Assembly: GCF_002000985.1 (NCBI RefSeq)
Contig: NZ_CP018822.1
Coordinates: 1,816,001-1,880,000, forward strand
Origin: Streptococcus gallolyticus subsp. gallolyticus DSM 16831
GTDB taxonomy: Bacteria > Bacillota > Bacilli > Lactobacillales > Streptococcaceae
DNA length: 64,000 nucleotides
Reading direction: 5' to 3'
Part shown: positions 9,401 to 18,157 of the stretch, piece after piece
Layout of the letters: every line of letters begins with the position of its first letter
How positions within the stretch are numbered: the stretch's first letter is position 1
Program-made: the position numbers and the translations under genes
Notes under the pieces: generated by a model
Databases searched by the model: none
What the model saw: the letters and a program-made list of their open reading frames with translations, nothing else
What the model was told of the DNA's origin: nothing

Positions 9401-9963
9401 AAATTATCCTGTGTTTGATTAAGCTTGGTTTGGGTTTCTTTCTTACGTGTCTTGTATTTTAAAACACCTGCGGCTTCTTCAAAAATAGCACGACGTTCCT
9501 CAGGTTTACTGTTGAAAATTTCTTCGACACGCCCTTGTGAAATCACAGAAAACGAATCACGTCCCAAGCCTGTATCCATAAATAAATCATGAATATCACG
9601 CAAGCGCACCTTACGTCCGTCAATCAAATACTCGCTGTCGCCATTACGATAAATATGACGTTCTACACGAATCGTTTCTTTGGCGTCTTTAATAAAGCCA
9701 TCAGAGTTATCCAAGGTCACAATAACCTGTGCATAGTTTAATGGCTTACGATTCTCAGTTCCTGCAAAAATAACATCTGGCATCTTGCCACCACGCAAAT
9801 TTTTGGCAGAAGATTCACCGAGCGCCCAACGCAAACTTTCTGTAATATTGGACTTACCAGAGCCATTAGGACCTACAACAGCTGTAACTCCCTTATCAAA
9901 TTCAATGGTTGTCTTGTCTGCAAAGGACTTAAAGCCCTGCATTTCGATTTCTTTTAAATACAT
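6424..9963 (-). CDS. smc: Chromosome segregation ATPase SMC
   Basis: 1179 residues, the usual length. The N-terminal Walker A (VVGPNGSGKSNI) leads into a long coiled coil. The hinge (about residues 505-660) contains the GGIIGAVSEHL and PGGSFSGG segments. The returning coiled coil leads into the C-terminal ATPase half with signature LNLMSGGEKALSALALL and Walker B FVILDEVEAALD. It acts with ScpA/ScpB as the condensin that organises and segregates the nucleoid. It lies downstream of rnc on the same strand, with an inverted-repeat-rich gap of 130 bp. Confidence 0.97.
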   Translation of the reverse strand: MYLKEIEMQGFKSFADKTTIEFDKGVTAVVGPNGSGKSNITESLRWALGESSAKNLRGGKMPDVIFAGTENRKPLNYAQVIVTLDNSDGFIKDAKETIRVERHIYRNGDSEYLIDGRKVRLRDIHDLFMDTGLGRDSFSVISQGRVEEIFNSKPEERRAIFEEAAGVLKYKTRKKETQTKLNQTQDNLDRLDDIIYELETQVKPLERQAQVAKEFLGLEDERKQLHLNILVEDIQADKGRLAELNQSLTAIKAELTAYYEQRQQFERQNQNLKEKRHQLSEEISRRQEGLLDITRAISDLERQMDLIALESSQKEEKKQAASSQLADLKENQARLTEELAQKEQQLSQLDAKLAQTTADIQALQAELDRFSTDPDQVIEKLREEFVGLMQKEADLSNKLTATIADIDNQKQLSESKSEELAQTQETLAEVKLTAKEALENFEAAREKVKVLLDDYQTLHVQTVQAEKDYQLEQTKMFDQLDVIKSKEARKASLESILKNHSNFYAGVKSVLQASSQLGGIIGAVSEHLTFERDYQTALEIALGGSSQHVIVEDEGAAKRSIAFLKKNRQGRATFLPLTTIKPRHLSQQNHSILASSQGFLGVASDLVSFDNRLENIFQNLLGVTAVFDTVDNANKAARALRYQVRIVTLDGTEIRPGGSFSGGANRQNNTTFIKPELDNLVAELQDLQTQQIKQEKRVQELQDALRVNKETLASLKAQGEEARFAEQKAELEYQQLAERLNDINQLCERLQESETDGGSHDLESQKTTLEAELAEIAARKQALTVEIEQIKENKNTITQKVEALRQQVSQAKLAERELLSERKFESANKTRLEVSLAENKAEIAKCEDLLAYHASDNQTESLPTLQKQHDEAVTRKASEEECLVSLRFELEDCEANLEELEEQVAKENQKNEELIRQQAQLEAQINQVSDRLRTFSHDLTEDYHLTLDEAKEASQPIDNMESARQRLQELRRRIKALGPINLDAISQYDEVNERLTFLNAQKEDLVHSKNLLLDTINDMDDEVKTRFQVTFNAIRDSFKQTFTQMFGGGSADLSLTEGDLLTAGVEISVQPPGKKIQSLNLMSGGEKALSALALLFAIIRVKTIPFVILDEVEAALDEANVKRFGDYLNRFDKSSQFIVVTHRKGTMAAADSIYGVTMQESGISRIVSVKLKEAENLVE

Positions 9964-9979
9964 AAAATAAGAGATAAAA

Positions 9980-10071
9980 AGGCAAATTACCTTCCTGAAA
10001 AGAAGCTATTTAACTAGCCTTCTTTTCCTAGGTTTATCACATATCGCCTAGGACAGGTTGGACATTTGCCT
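9980..10071. repeat. Nested inverted repeats in the rnc-smc gap
   Basis: Outer arms AGGCAAAT (9980-9987) and ATTTGCCT (10064-10071) enclose two further pairs. AAAAGAAG-CT pairs with AGCCTTCTTTT (about 9997-10026, one bulge), and two CCTAGG boxes lie at 10027-10032 and 10047-10052. The whole could fold as a branched RNA in the rnc-smc transcript, as an mRNA processing site or small mobile repeat. No T run follows, so it is not a classic terminator. Confidence 0.55.
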
Positions 10072-10093
10072 CATCAATTTCCTTTCAAATGTC

Positions 10094-10780
10094 TTATTGA
10101 AGCAAGGCTAGAGCATTTTTAGCAGCATCTTGCTCAGCCAATTTCTTAGATCTTCCGATTCCTTGACTTTTGGCTTCATCATTAACGTACACAGTCACTT
10201 CAAAGACTTTAGCGTGTGCCGGTCCTGATTCGTTTGAAACACGATAATCAATCGTCACATCACCGTGACCTTGTAACAACTCTTGAAGTGTTGTTTTGTA
10301 ATCTTTCACGCGCTCAAAATTACCTTTTTCAACTTGTGGAATCATCACCTGGTTTAAGAATTTATTGACGGCTTCAACACCTTGATCCATCAACAAAGCT
10401 CCAAGAAATGCCTCAAATAAGTCACCTAAAATCGTATCACGATTACGACCACCAGATTTTTCTTCACCATTTCCTAATTTGATAAATTCATCAAATCCAC
10501 AGTAACGTGAAAAACCTGCTAAAGACTCTTCACGTACAATGACGGAACGCATTTTTGACAAGTCTCCCTCTGGTTTTTTCGGATACTTTTTAAACAGATA
10601 TTGCGAAATCAAAAGTTGAAGAACCGCGTCTCCTAAAAATTCCAAGCGTTCATTGTGTGAAATGTTTAGGAGGCGATGTTCATTAGCATAAGAAGTGTGG
10701 GTAAAAGCTGTTTCTAGCAAAGTTTTATCTTCAAAAACAATTCCGAAATCTCGCTGAAGTTTTGTATCTAAAGCTTGCAT
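10094..10780 (-). CDS. rnc: Ribonuclease III
   Basis: 228 residues. The catalytic RNase III domain carries the signature [16 protein letters not shown] with its acidic metal ligands, plus the second acidic cluster [13 protein letters not shown]-terminal double-stranded RNA-binding domain runs from about residue 155 to the end. The enzyme processes rRNA precursors and structured mRNAs. Its ATG at 10780 has GGGAGA upstream. The inverted repeats in its own downstream transcript could be a substrate (inference). Confidence 0.97.
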   Translation of the reverse strand: MQALDTKLQRDFGIVFEDKTLLETAFTHTSYANEHRLLNISHNERLEFLGDAVLQLLISQYLFKKYPKKPEGDLSKMRSVIVREESLAGFSRYCGFDEFIKLGNGEEKSGGRNRDTILGDLFEAFLGALLMDQGVEAVNKFLNQVMIPQVEKGNFERVKDYKTTLQELLQGHGDVTIDYRVSNESGPAHAKVFEVTVYVNDEAKSQGIGRSKKLAEQDAAKNALALLQ

Positions 10781-10886
10781 GATAAATCTCCCTTCAAAAA
10801 ATAGTCTATATCCTTATCTTATTAAAACGTTTCTTTTCAATCATTCATTGAGTGATTAAAACGCTTTTTCTACCATAGACTATTTT

Positions 10887-10892
10887 ATTATA
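10887..10892 (-). promoter_or_regulatory. Extended -10 promoter for rnc
   Basis: TGGTATAAT on the minus strand is an extended -10 just downstream of the vicX terminators and about 105 bp before the rnc ATG. The -35 is weak. The leader between them has a small hairpin (AATCA/TGATT) and two AAAACG direct repeats. Confidence 0.5.
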
Positions 10893-10905
10893 CCAGAAAA
10901 GTCAT

Positions 10906-10934
10906 AAAAAAGGGAATTTCTCCAAAAAATCCCC
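10906..10934 (-). terminator. Rho-independent terminator downstream of vicX
   Basis: On the minus strand GGGGATTT pairs with AAATTCCC (one G-T pair), followed by six T. It separates the vicRKX unit from rnc. Confidence 0.7.
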
Positions 10935-10993
10935 TTAATTTCTTTCTATTTAATGCAATTTATTTTGGTCTTGAATTTATAGTGTAAATACAC

Positions 10994-11018
10994 AATAAAA
11001 ACTGTCCAACGGACAGTT
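10994..11018 (-). terminator. Strong hairpin terminator upstream of the previous one
   Basis: AACTGTCC and GGACAGTT pair perfectly around a 3-base loop and are followed on the minus strand by TTTATTG. It ends about 290 bp past the vicX stop, so the region between would be transcribed as a long 3' tail. Confidence 0.7.
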
Positions 11019-11285
11019 AGAATGTAATCAAACTTACTATATAACCAAAAATAAGTTACAAATAATTATTACCTTTGTTCAATTTTAGAACTCTTTGCAA
11101 GCTTTGCTCCCAACAAAACGATACTTCCCGCCGTGGTGAAAGTGGCTGAATCATCAATAAAAACAGCCACACGGAAGTTTTGAGATTTCAAGCTCAAAAC
11201 TTAGGCATAGAATTCCTTGGATTCCTTCGACAGTCCACACCACCTAAGGGAAGTGTCAAAAAAACAATTTCACAAACCTAAACTT
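11019..11285 (-). other. Structured 267-bp region after vicX, with a 33-codon frame
   Basis: Together with the two terminators and the rnc leader this fills the 505-bp vicX-rnc gap. Two stem-loops are clear: GTGGCT/AGCCAC (11142-11170) and TTTTGAG/CTCAAAA (11178-11199). A GTG-initiated frame from 11170 to 11069 on the minus strand would encode 33 residues starting MAVFIDDSATFTTAG, but it has no Shine-Dalgarno. I recall short frames of this kind recurring between streptococcal genes but cannot confirm it here. The region could be a vicX 3'-derived small RNA, a repeat element, or a relic. Confidence 0.4.
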
Positions 11286-12095
11286 TTATAACTCTGTTAA
11301 TGGTGTTGCTTCGTCTGGTGAGGTATCAAAGACTTTCATGTCATAACCAACCCCAAAGTCAGCTTGAATAAGATTATTTTCCATGGTCATGTGAGCCAAT
11401 TCTTTGATATTGTTTTCTTTACTCAAATGTCCAAGGTAAATTTTCTTCGTGCGATTTCCAATCGTTCGAATCATTGTCCCAGCACCATCTTCGTTTGACA
11501 AGTGTCCTTTATCAGATAGGATACGTTGTTTCAAACTCCACGGATAAGAGCCTGAACGTAAAATCTCAACGTCATGATTCGATTCAATCAAGTAACCGTC
11601 AGCATTTTCAATAATCCCTGCCATGCGATCACTAACATAACCTGTATCTGTTAAGACAACAAACGATTTATTATCTTTCATCAAACGGTAAAATTGTGGC
11701 TCAACGGCATCGTGGCTAACACCAAAACTTTCAATATCAATGTCACCAAGTGTCAATGTTTTCCCACGTTCAAAAATATGTTTTTGAGCTAAATCAAGCT
11801 TTCCAATCATATTTCGCTCATCAATCATTTGCCACGTTTTTTCATTCGCATAAACATCAAGATTATAACGACGTGCTAACACCCCAACCCCTTTGATATG
11901 GTCAGAATGTTCGTGTGTAATAAAAATAGCATCTAAGTCTTCTGGTTTGCGGTCAATTTCAGCAAGAAGACTGGTAATTTTCTTACCAGTCAAACCCGCA
12001 TCAATCAAAAAACGTTTTTGTGGTGTTTCCACATAAAAAGAATTTCCAGTTGAACCGGAGGCTAAAATACTATATTTAAAAGCATTTTCAGACAT
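11286..12095 (-). CDS. vicX: Metallo-beta-lactamase-fold protein VicX (WalJ/YycJ)
   Basis: 269 residues with the MBL signature THEHSDHIKG and downstream metal ligands (DTGYVSD, GHLSKEN). It is the third gene of the WalRK/VicRK locus, directly adjoining vicK. VicX/YycJ proteins are predicted nucleases linked to DNA repair fidelity and to the cell-wall stress phenotype of the operon; the precise substrate is not defined. Confidence 0.95.
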   Translation of the reverse strand: MSENAFKYSILASGSTGNSFYVETPQKRFLIDAGLTGKKITSLLAEIDRKPEDLDAIFITHEHSDHIKGVGVLARRYNLDVYANEKTWQMIDERNMIGKLDLAQKHIFERGKTLTLGDIDIESFGVSHDAVEPQFYRLMKDNKSFVVLTDTGYVSDRMAGIIENADGYLIESNHDVEILRSGSYPWSLKQRILSDKGHLSNEDGAGTMIRTIGNRTKKIYLGHLSKENNIKELAHMTMENNLIQADFGVGYDMKVFDTSPDEATPLTEL

Positions 12096-13448
12096 CTACT
12101 CTTCTTCATCCTCCCATTCATCATAAATTTCAGAATCTTTTTCGTAAGGAAGTACAATCGTAAAGGTCGACCCTTTTCCGTAAGTACTTTGTGCCCAAAT
12201 AAAACCTTTATGTTGTTTGACAATTTCTTTTGCGATAGCTAAGCCAAGTCCTGAACCACCTTGGGCACGACTTCGAGCCTTATCCACACGATAGAAACGG
12301 TCGAAAATCAATGGCAAATCTTTCTTAGGAATACCAAGCCCTTCATCAGAGATTGAGATAATCAACTGTGTTTCCGTCGTTTTCATGCTAACTGTGATTT
12401 TTCCACCATCTGGTGAATATTTGATAGCATTATTAAGGATATTATCCAAAACCTGCGTCATCTTATCAGGGTCAATTTCAAGCCAGATTGATTTAATAGG
12501 ATAATCCCTGACAATCTCATACTGTTTTCCGCTGATTGTATGTTGGCTTTTAATTTGATCAAAACGGTTAAGAATTGATGTCATAAATGCTGTGAAATTT
12601 GTCATTTCCACTTCCAATTGAACCGTCTGATTATCAATACGCGATAAATTAAGCAAGTCTGAAATCATACGAATCATGCGGTTTGTTTCATCTAAAGATA
12701 CTTTGATAAAACTTGGCGCAATGTCTTCTTTGAGCGCTCCTTCATCTAAAGCTTCCAGATAAGATTTTACAGATGTTAATGGTGTTCGCAATTCATGACT
12801 AACGTTAGAAACGAAAAGACGACGCTCACGGTCTTCTTTTTCTTGTTCGGTTGTGTCATGCAAAACAACAATCAACCCTGAAATAAAGCCACTATCACGA
12901 CGATTTAGAGCAAAGCGAATACGTAAAGTGATAAATTCACCTGTTTCGTCACGACGGTTCAAGACAATTTCAGGTGTTTTTGACACCAAATCATGATAAC
13001 TATAAGTGCTATCAGAACCCAAAATATCAACAATATTCATCTGCAAAGCTTCTTCACGCTCTAAATTGAGTTGTTGTTGCGCGGTCTGATTAATCATTGT
13101 GATATTTCCAGCACGGTCAGTCGCCAAGACACCGTCTGTCATATAAGATAAGATACTCGCCAAACGATTCTTTTCTTGTGCCAAATTTTCCTGCGCTAAA
13201 CGAAAGACTGTTGACAAATCATTTAATTGGTCAGCTAACTCAGCTAAGTCTCTATCTTTTTCAATAATAATATCTTCTGTGTATTTTCCTGTGATAAGCT
13301 CTCGCACTTTACCACTCAAACGTCGAATATTAACAGAAGTTCGATAATCTCTTATCGCTAAATAAACAAAATAAACTGCGACAAATGCTAAAAGAAAGAG
13401 AATGGCTTGTTCAAAATAAGTTAAATTTTGTAACATTGTATCATTCAT
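12096..13448 (-). CDS. vicK: Sensor histidine kinase VicK (WalK)
   Basis: 450 residues. A single N-terminal transmembrane helix (about residues 12-30) with almost no extracellular part is the streptococcal form of WalK. Then come a HAMP segment, a PAS domain (about 95-200), a HisKA box [20 protein letters not shown] with the phospho-acceptor His, and HATPase_c with [11 protein letters not shown] and GLGIP motifs. It controls peptidoglycan hydrolase genes with VicR. It starts inside the 3' end of vicR (8-nt overlap), so translation is coupled. Confidence 0.97.
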   Translation of the reverse strand: MNDTMLQNLTYFEQAILFLLAFVAVYFVYLAIRDYRTSVNIRRLSGKVRELITGKYTEDIIIEKDRDLAELADQLNDLSTVFRLAQENLAQEKNRLASILSYMTDGVLATDRAGNITMINQTAQQQLNLEREEALQMNIVDILGSDSTYSYHDLVSKTPEIVLNRRDETGEFITLRIRFALNRRDSGFISGLIVVLHDTTEQEKEDRERRLFVSNVSHELRTPLTSVKSYLEALDEGALKEDIAPSFIKVSLDETNRMIRMISDLLNLSRIDNQTVQLEVEMTNFTAFMTSILNRFDQIKSQHTISGKQYEIVRDYPIKSIWLEIDPDKMTQVLDNILNNAIKYSPDGGKITVSMKTTETQLIISISDEGLGIPKKDLPLIFDRFYRVDKARSRAQGGSGLGLAIAKEIVKQHKGFIWAQSTYGKGSTFTIVLPYEKDSEIYDEWEDEEE

Positions 13449-14151
13449 ATGACTTCATGTAGTACCCAACACCACGACGTGTCAAAATATATTCTGGACG
13501 GCTTGGTGTGTCTTCGATTTTTTCACGTAAACGACGAATCGTTACGTCAACCGTACGCACATCACCAAAATAATCATAGCCCCAAACGGTTTCCAAAAGA
13601 TATTCACGGGTCATGACTTGTCCCATATGTGTTGCCAAATGATGTAGCAATTCAAACTCACGGTGTGTCAATTCGATATCTTCACCACGTTTTTGTGCCA
13701 CAAAGGCATCTGGTAAAATTTTCAAGTCGCCAATTGTGATTTCTGAATTTGAAGCAGAAGCATTTTCTTCAGCAACTGCTGTTTCAATATTTTCTGTACG
13801 ACGAAGGTGCGCTTTAACACGCGCCAACAATTCACGATTTGAAAATGGTTTGGTTACATAGTCATCTGCACCAATTTCAAGTCCGATAACTTTATCAAAC
13901 TCGCTATCCTTAGCAGACAACATAATGATTGGAATATGACTTGTCTTGCGAACTTCTTTAGCCACTTCAAGTCCGTCCAATTCTGGCAACATCAAATCCA
14001 AGATAATCAAATCTGGATCTTCTTCCTCAAACTTTGTAATAGCTTCACGACCATCAAAAGCCGTTACGGTTTCATAACCTTCTTTAGTTAAATTAAATTT
14101 AATAATATCCGAAATTGGTTTTTCATCATCAACGATAAGAATTTTTTTCAT
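13441..14151 (-). CDS. vicR: Response regulator VicR (WalR)
   Basis: 236 residues of the OmpR/PhoB type. The receiver domain (phospho-acceptor Asp in [13 protein letters not shown]) is followed by a winged-helix DNA-binding domain ending [16 protein letters not shown] and [11 protein letters not shown]. VicR is normally essential in streptococci and controls cell-wall metabolism. It is the first gene of vicRKX, with an extended -10 promoter about 87 bp upstream. Confidence 0.97.
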   Translation of the reverse strand: MKKILIVDDEKPISDIIKFNLTKEGYETVTAFDGREAITKFEEEDPDLIILDLMLPELDGLEVAKEVRKTSHIPIIMLSAKDSEFDKVIGLEIGADDYVTKPFSNRELLARVKAHLRRTENIETAVAEENASASNSEITIGDLKILPDAFVAQKRGEDIELTHREFELLHHLATHMGQVMTREYLLETVWGYDYFGDVRTVDVTIRRLREKIEDTPSRPEYILTRRGVGYYMKSYE

Positions 14152-14237
14152 ATGTCACCTCTTTATTCTTCGTAAGTTATTAAAAAATTCTCAAACAACG
14201 ATTTCATGTTTAGTCACCAAAATGACTTCTACCCTAA

Positions 14238-14243
14238 ATTATA
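14238..14243 (-). promoter_or_regulatory. Extended -10 promoter for vicRKX
   Basis: TGATATAAT on the minus strand, 87 bp upstream of the vicR ATG. The -35 is poor, which fits an extended -10 promoter. Confidence 0.55.
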
Positions 14244-14353
14244 TCAAAATTCGACTTTAATTGGAAACATTGGGCGTTTTTGACATCATAAAGTAACATT
14301 TGAAACAAATTATTATTTTTAACCCTTTATTTGTTGAAATTTTCTGAATATAT

Positions 14354-14382
14354 TTGACAATTGGTACCCCTTATGTTAATAT
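14354..14382 (+). promoter_or_regulatory. Sigma-A promoter for glnQHMP
   Basis: A consensus TTGACA (14354-14359), a 17-bp spacer and TAATAT (14377-14382) lie 70 bp upstream of the glnQ GTG. The remainder of the 300-bp vicR-glnQ gap shows only AT-rich sequence, the vicR promoter and the dyad at 14398. Confidence 0.75.
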
Positions 14383-14397
14383 AAACTAACTTATAAT

Positions 14398-14419
14398 GTC
14401 AGATGTAAGATTATCTGAC
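14398..14419 (+). promoter_or_regulatory. Inverted repeat in the glnQ leader, possible operator
   Basis: GTCAGAT and ATCTGAC are 7-bp perfect arms around an 8-bp centre. The dyad lies just downstream of the -10, where a repressor would block transcription. The regulator is not identifiable from the sequence. Confidence 0.5.
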
Positions 14420-14451
14420 AAAGAAATCTTATCTTTGAAAAGGAGACAAGT

Positions 14452-15216
14452 GTGGCACTAATTGAATTTAAAAATGTCGAAAAATACTACGGGGAATATC
14501 ATGCCCTTAGAAATATTAACTTAGAAATTGAAAAAGGTCAGGTTGTTGTACTTCTAGGTCCTTCAGGGTCTGGTAAATCAACACTTATCCGTACAATGAA
14601 TGCCCTTGAATCTATTGACACAGGGAGCTTAAAAGTAAACGAACATGAGGTTGCTTCTGCAACAGCTAAAGACCTTGTGCAACTTCGCAAAGAAGTTGGC
14701 ATGGTATTCCAACATTTTAACTTATATCCGCATAAGACGGTGTTAGAAAATGTGACTTTGGCACCAATTAAGGTTCTTGGTAAATCAAAACAAGAAGCTG
14801 AAGCTATCGCTGAGCAATACTTGACTTATGTTAACATGTGGGATCGTAAAGATTCATTCCCAGGAATGCTTTCTGGTGGACAAAAACAACGTGTGGCAAT
14901 TGCTCGTGGTTTGGCAATGCAACCAGAGTTATTGCTTTTTGATGAGCCTACTTCTGCTCTTGACCCTGAAACAATCGGTGATGTTCTTGCTGTTATGCAA
15001 AATCTTGCCAAAGAAGGAATGAACATGGTCGTTGTCACGCACGAAATGGGATTTGCCCGTGAAGTTGCTGACCGCATTATTTTTATGGCTGAAGGAGAAA
15101 TTTTGGTAGATACTACTGATGTCCAAGGTTTCTTTGACAACCCAACTGAACCACGTGCTAAACAATTCTTGAGCAAAGTCATTAATCACACAAGTGACAC
15201 TGTCTCTCAGAAATAA
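14452..15216 (+). CDS. glnQ: Amino acid ABC transporter ATP-binding protein (glutamine/glutamate type)
   Basis: 254 residues. Walker A is GPSGSGKSTL, the signature is LSGGQKQR, Walker B is LLLFDEPTSALDP, and the switch His is in VVVTHEMGFA. It powers the transporter formed with the three genes that follow. It starts with GTG at 14452, preceded by AGGAGAC. The position next to vicR and the order Q-H-M-P match the glnQHMP glutamate/glutamine uptake locus described in S. mutans; the substrate is inferred from that. Confidence 0.93.
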   Translation: MALIEFKNVEKYYGEYHALRNINLEIEKGQVVVLLGPSGSGKSTLIRTMNALESIDTGSLKVNEHEVASATAKDLVQLRKEVGMVFQHFNLYPHKTVLENVTLAPIKVLGKSKQEAEAIAEQYLTYVNMWDRKDSFPGMLSGGQKQRVAIARGLAMQPELLLFDEPTSALDPETIGDVLAVMQNLAKEGMNMVVVTHEMGFAREVADRIIFMAEGEILVDTTDVQGFFDNPTEPRAKQFLSKVINHTSDTVSQK

Positions 15217-15226
15217 GGAGATGCTT

Positions 15227-16039
15227 ATGAAGAAAAAACTAGGTTTAGCCATTTTAGCCAGTCTGTCACTTATTTTATTGACACTTTTTGCTGGCAAAAT
15301 AACATTTGCAGATAGCGTATCTGAACAAGTCAAGAAAATTCAAGACGCTGGCGTTTTAAAAGTCGGTGTTAAACAAGACGTTCCAAACTTTGGTTATTAT
15401 TCAGCCGAAACTGGAAAATACGAAGGTATGGAAGTTGATTTAGCTAAAAAAATCGCTAAAAAATTAGGGGTTAAAGTTTCATTTACAGCAGTTACTGCTC
15501 AAACACGTGAAGCACTTTTAGATAATGGGCAAATTGACATCTTGATCGCAACTTATACCATTACTGAAGAACGTCAGGCTTCTTATGCGATTTCTGACCC
15601 TTATTATTATGATGAGATTGGTTTCTTGGTTAATAAATCAAAAGGTTATGATAGTATTGCTGATTTGGACGGCTTGACAATCGGTGTTGCCCAAGGTTCA
15701 ACAACTAAATCAGCTATTGAAGAATATGGTGAAGCACACAATCTAAGCTTTAATTTTGTTCAACTCGGTTCATATCCAGAATTAGCCATTTCACTTTATG
15801 CTAATCGTATCAGTGCTTTCTCTGTTGATAAATCTATCTTGACTGGTTATGTCAGCAAGAAAACAGAAATCATTGACGAAGGGTTCAACACCCAAGAATA
15901 CGGTATCGCGGCAACAAAATCTAATCAGTCTGTGATTGATTACATCAATGACTTACTTGCTGATTGGAAAGCTGATGGTAGTTTGCAAAAACTTTATGAC
16001 AAATACGATTTAACGCCTGCAACGGCTGACGATAATTAA
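15227..16039 (+). CDS. glnH: Amino acid ABC transporter substrate-binding protein
   Basis: 270 residues. The signal peptide (MKKKLGLAILASLSLILLTLFAG) has no lipobox Cys, so the protein may be anchored by its uncleaved helix. The mature part is a family 3 solute-binding protein (VLKVGVKQDVPNFGYYSAETG, GMEVDLAKKIAKKLG). I start at 15227 because AAGGAG lies 6 bp upstream; the frame is open further upstream but overlaps glnQ. It captures glutamine or glutamate for the two permeases downstream. Confidence 0.92.
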   Translation: MKKKLGLAILASLSLILLTLFAGKITFADSVSEQVKKIQDAGVLKVGVKQDVPNFGYYSAETGKYEGMEVDLAKKIAKKLGVKVSFTAVTAQTREALLDNGQIDILIATYTITEERQASYAISDPYYYDEIGFLVNKSKGYDSIADLDGLTIGVAQGSTTKSAIEEYGEAHNLSFNFVQLGSYPELAISLYANRISAFSVDKSILTGYVSKKTEIIDEGFNTQEYGIAATKSNQSVIDYINDLLADWKADGSLQKLYDKYDLTPATADDN

Positions 16040-16055
16040 GAGAGGAGAGATTGAC

Positions 16056-16760
16056 ATGTTTTTATTAACCGAAGCTGCAAGTCCATTTGCCCTCTCACGT
16101 TGGGCAGATTTCTTTGCCAATTTTGGTGAATTTGCAAAAGGCTTCTTATATACGTTGGGAATGTCTATTTGCGCCTTGATTTTAGCCTTTGTTTTAGGGG
16201 TTATCTTTGGTGCTATGTCATCATCTAAGAATAGAGTTCTAAAAGCAATTGCCCGTGTTTATGTCGAAGTTTTCCAGAATACACCTCTTCTAGTGCAATT
16301 CGTTTTCGTTTATTACGGTCTTGCCATTATGACTAACGGTGTTATCATGATTTCAACATTCTTCACAGCTGTTCTTTGCGTTGGGATTTACCACGGTGCT
16401 TATATCGCTGAAGTTATTCGTTCGGGGATTGAAGCTGTGCCAAAGGGGCAAACAGAAGCTGCTCTTTCACAAGGATTCACTTATAGTCAAACCATGAGTT
16501 TAATTATCCTGCCACAAGCGGTGCGTACAATCTTGCCACCACTCACTAACCAAGTGGTTAACTTGATTAAAAATACATCAACGGTCGCTATCATCTCAGG
16601 AGCAGATATCATGTTTACAGCGAAAGCTTGGGCATATGAAACAACTAATTATGTTCCTGCCTTTGCTGGTGCAGCACTTCTTTACTTCATTATGTGTTTC
16701 CCTCTTGCAACATGGGCACGTCGTAAAGAAGAAGAAAACAAGAAATCATATTCACTTTAG
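16056..16760 (+). CDS. glnM: Amino acid ABC transporter permease (first)
   Basis: 234 residues with about five transmembrane helices. The conserved EAA loop is EAALSQGFTYSQTMSLIILPQAVR, as in His/Glu/Gln-type permeases, and the EVFQNTPLLVQ segment is present. It begins 16 bp after glnH with an AGAGGAGAG Shine-Dalgarno and pairs with the next permease. Confidence 0.92.
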   Translation: MFLLTEAASPFALSRWADFFANFGEFAKGFLYTLGMSICALILAFVLGVIFGAMSSSKNRVLKAIARVYVEVFQNTPLLVQFVFVYYGLAIMTNGVIMISTFFTAVLCVGIYHGAYIAEVIRSGIEAVPKGQTEAALSQGFTYSQTMSLIILPQAVRTILPPLTNQVVNLIKNTSTVAIISGADIMFTAKAWAYETTNYVPAFAGAALLYFIMCFPLATWARRKEEENKKSYSL

Positions 16761-16771
16761 GAGGAGAATAA

Positions 16772-17419
16772 ATGTCAGTATTAACACCTACCAACATTAG
16801 CTTTATCCTCCAAGGATTGTGGCTAACGATTTATATTTCATTTATTTCAATTGTACTATCAACACTTATCGGAACAGTGCTTGCTGTCATGCGTAACGGA
16901 AAAAATCCGATTTTTCGTTGGATTTCAAGTATTTATATTGAATTTGTCCGCAATGTTCCAAACTTGCTTTGGATTTTCATTATTTTCCTTGTCTTTCAAA
17001 TGAAATCAACGCCAGCAGGAATTACTGCCTTCACTGTCTTTACTTCTGCTGCTCTTGCTGAAATCATTCGTGGAGGGTTAAATGGTGTTGATGATGGGCA
17101 AACAGAAGCTGGTCTAGCACAAGGGATGACAAATTTCCAGATTTTCATTTACATTATTTTTCCACAAGCATTCCGTAAAATGCTGCCAGCTATCATTTCA
17201 CAATTCGTAACAGTTATCAAAGATACGTCATTGCTATATTCAGTTATCGCTATTCAAGAATTATTTGGTAAAAGCCAAATCTTGATGGGACGTTACTTTG
17301 AAGCAGACCAAGTTTTTACACTATATGCTTTGATTGCTGCCATTTACTTTGTGATTAACTTTACCATTTCAACAATTTCACGCCGATTGGCTAAAAAATG
17401 GGAAAAAGCTGCCGAATAA
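16772..17419 (+). CDS. glnP: Amino acid ABC transporter permease (second)
   Basis: 215 residues, homologous to the preceding permease. The EAA loop is EAGLAQGMTNFQIFIYIIFPQAFR, and the segment EFVRNVPNLLWIF corresponds to EVFQNTPLLVQF of the partner. Twelve bases separate the genes, with AGGAGGAG before the ATG. It is the last gene of glnQHMP and is followed by a strong terminator. Confidence 0.92.
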   Translation: MSVLTPTNISFILQGLWLTIYISFISIVLSTLIGTVLAVMRNGKNPIFRWISSIYIEFVRNVPNLLWIFIIFLVFQMKSTPAGITAFTVFTSAALAEIIRGGLNGVDDGQTEAGLAQGMTNFQIFIYIIFPQAFRKMLPAIISQFVTVIKDTSLLYSVIAIQELFGKSQILMGRYFEADQVFTLYALIAAIYFVINFTISTISRRLAKKWEKAAE

Positions 17420-17430
17420 TAAATCAAACA

Positions 17431-17465
17431 AAAATCCCTTGCTCACATTGAGTAAGGGATTTTTT
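17431..17465 (+). terminator. Terminator of glnQHMP
   Basis: TCCCTTGCTCA pairs with TGAGTAAGGGA (one mismatch) and is followed by six T. Confidence 0.85.
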
Positions 17466-17510
17466 GCTGTCATATGTCAAAAAGAAGTTATTGTTTATTC
17501 AATCAAATCA

Positions 17511-18119
17511 TTAATGGAATAGTGTTAATAAATAGTTCAACCCTTTATACGCCACAACGGTGTAAATATAAAGTGTCACTGGTTTGGTAATAAGGAAAAT
17601 CGTGATAAATTTCTTCCAAGTCATTTTTGAAAGCCCAGATACCATGCAAAGGAAATCATCTGGAAAACCTGGTAGAGCAAAGGCTGCTCCTAAAAATTTA
17701 GCGTAAAATTTACCATCATTGCGGTCTAGATAACCGACATACTTATCATAAGTTTCTTGTGAGACAAAGGCTTTGGCAAAAGTCTCACCATAACGTCTAG
17801 CAAGCCCGAAAGCTAATAGAGAACCTGCAAAAATACCAGTAAAGTTATAAATAAATCCCCAGATAGGTCCAAATGCAATATAACCAATAACACTTGTCAT
17901 CCCACCAGGAATAATCGGATAAACGACTTGAATCACTTGCAAGAGCATAAAGATAAGCGGTGCAAAGAACCCAAGTTGTCCAAGGTAACTTTGAAAGATT
18001 CCTCCAACTTGGAAATATGTTGGGTGTTGTTTAAAGAAAATTAACAATCCAATAGAAATGATAAAACCAATTCCGGTTAAAATTTGAATATTTTTTCTCT
18101 GAGTTCCAGCTTCTACCAT
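17511..18119 (-). CDS. TVP38/TMEM64 (DedA-like) membrane protein
   Basis: 202 residues with five or six transmembrane helices. The VTT/SNARE-associated domain contains FGPIWGFIYNFTGIFAGSLLAFGLARRYGE and LPGFPDDFLCMVSGLSKM, typical of TVP38/TMEM64. Family members are thought to move lipids between membrane leaflets (undecaprenyl phosphate or phospholipid); the substrate here is unknown. AGGGAGGGGAA precedes the ATG. It is the last gene of a probable run behind a PepSY protein and a 38-residue peptide. Confidence 0.85.
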   Translation of the reverse strand: MVEAGTQRKNIQILTGIGFIISIGLLIFFKQHPTYFQVGGIFQSYLGQLGFFAPLIFMLLQVIQVVYPIIPGGMTSVIGYIAFGPIWGFIYNFTGIFAGSLLAFGLARRYGETFAKAFVSQETYDKYVGYLDRNDGKFYAKFLGAAFALPGFPDDFLCMVSGLSKMTWKKFITIFLITKPVTLYIYTVVAYKGLNYLLTLFH

Positions 18120-18157
18120 AGATTCCCCTCCCTTGTCTCAAAAATGAAAGTATCGCT

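Noticed and set aside
14826..15333. Long antisense frames across glnQ and glnH
   Set aside because: They are mirror frames of strongly conserved ABC transporter genes, with no ribosome site and no recognisable domain.
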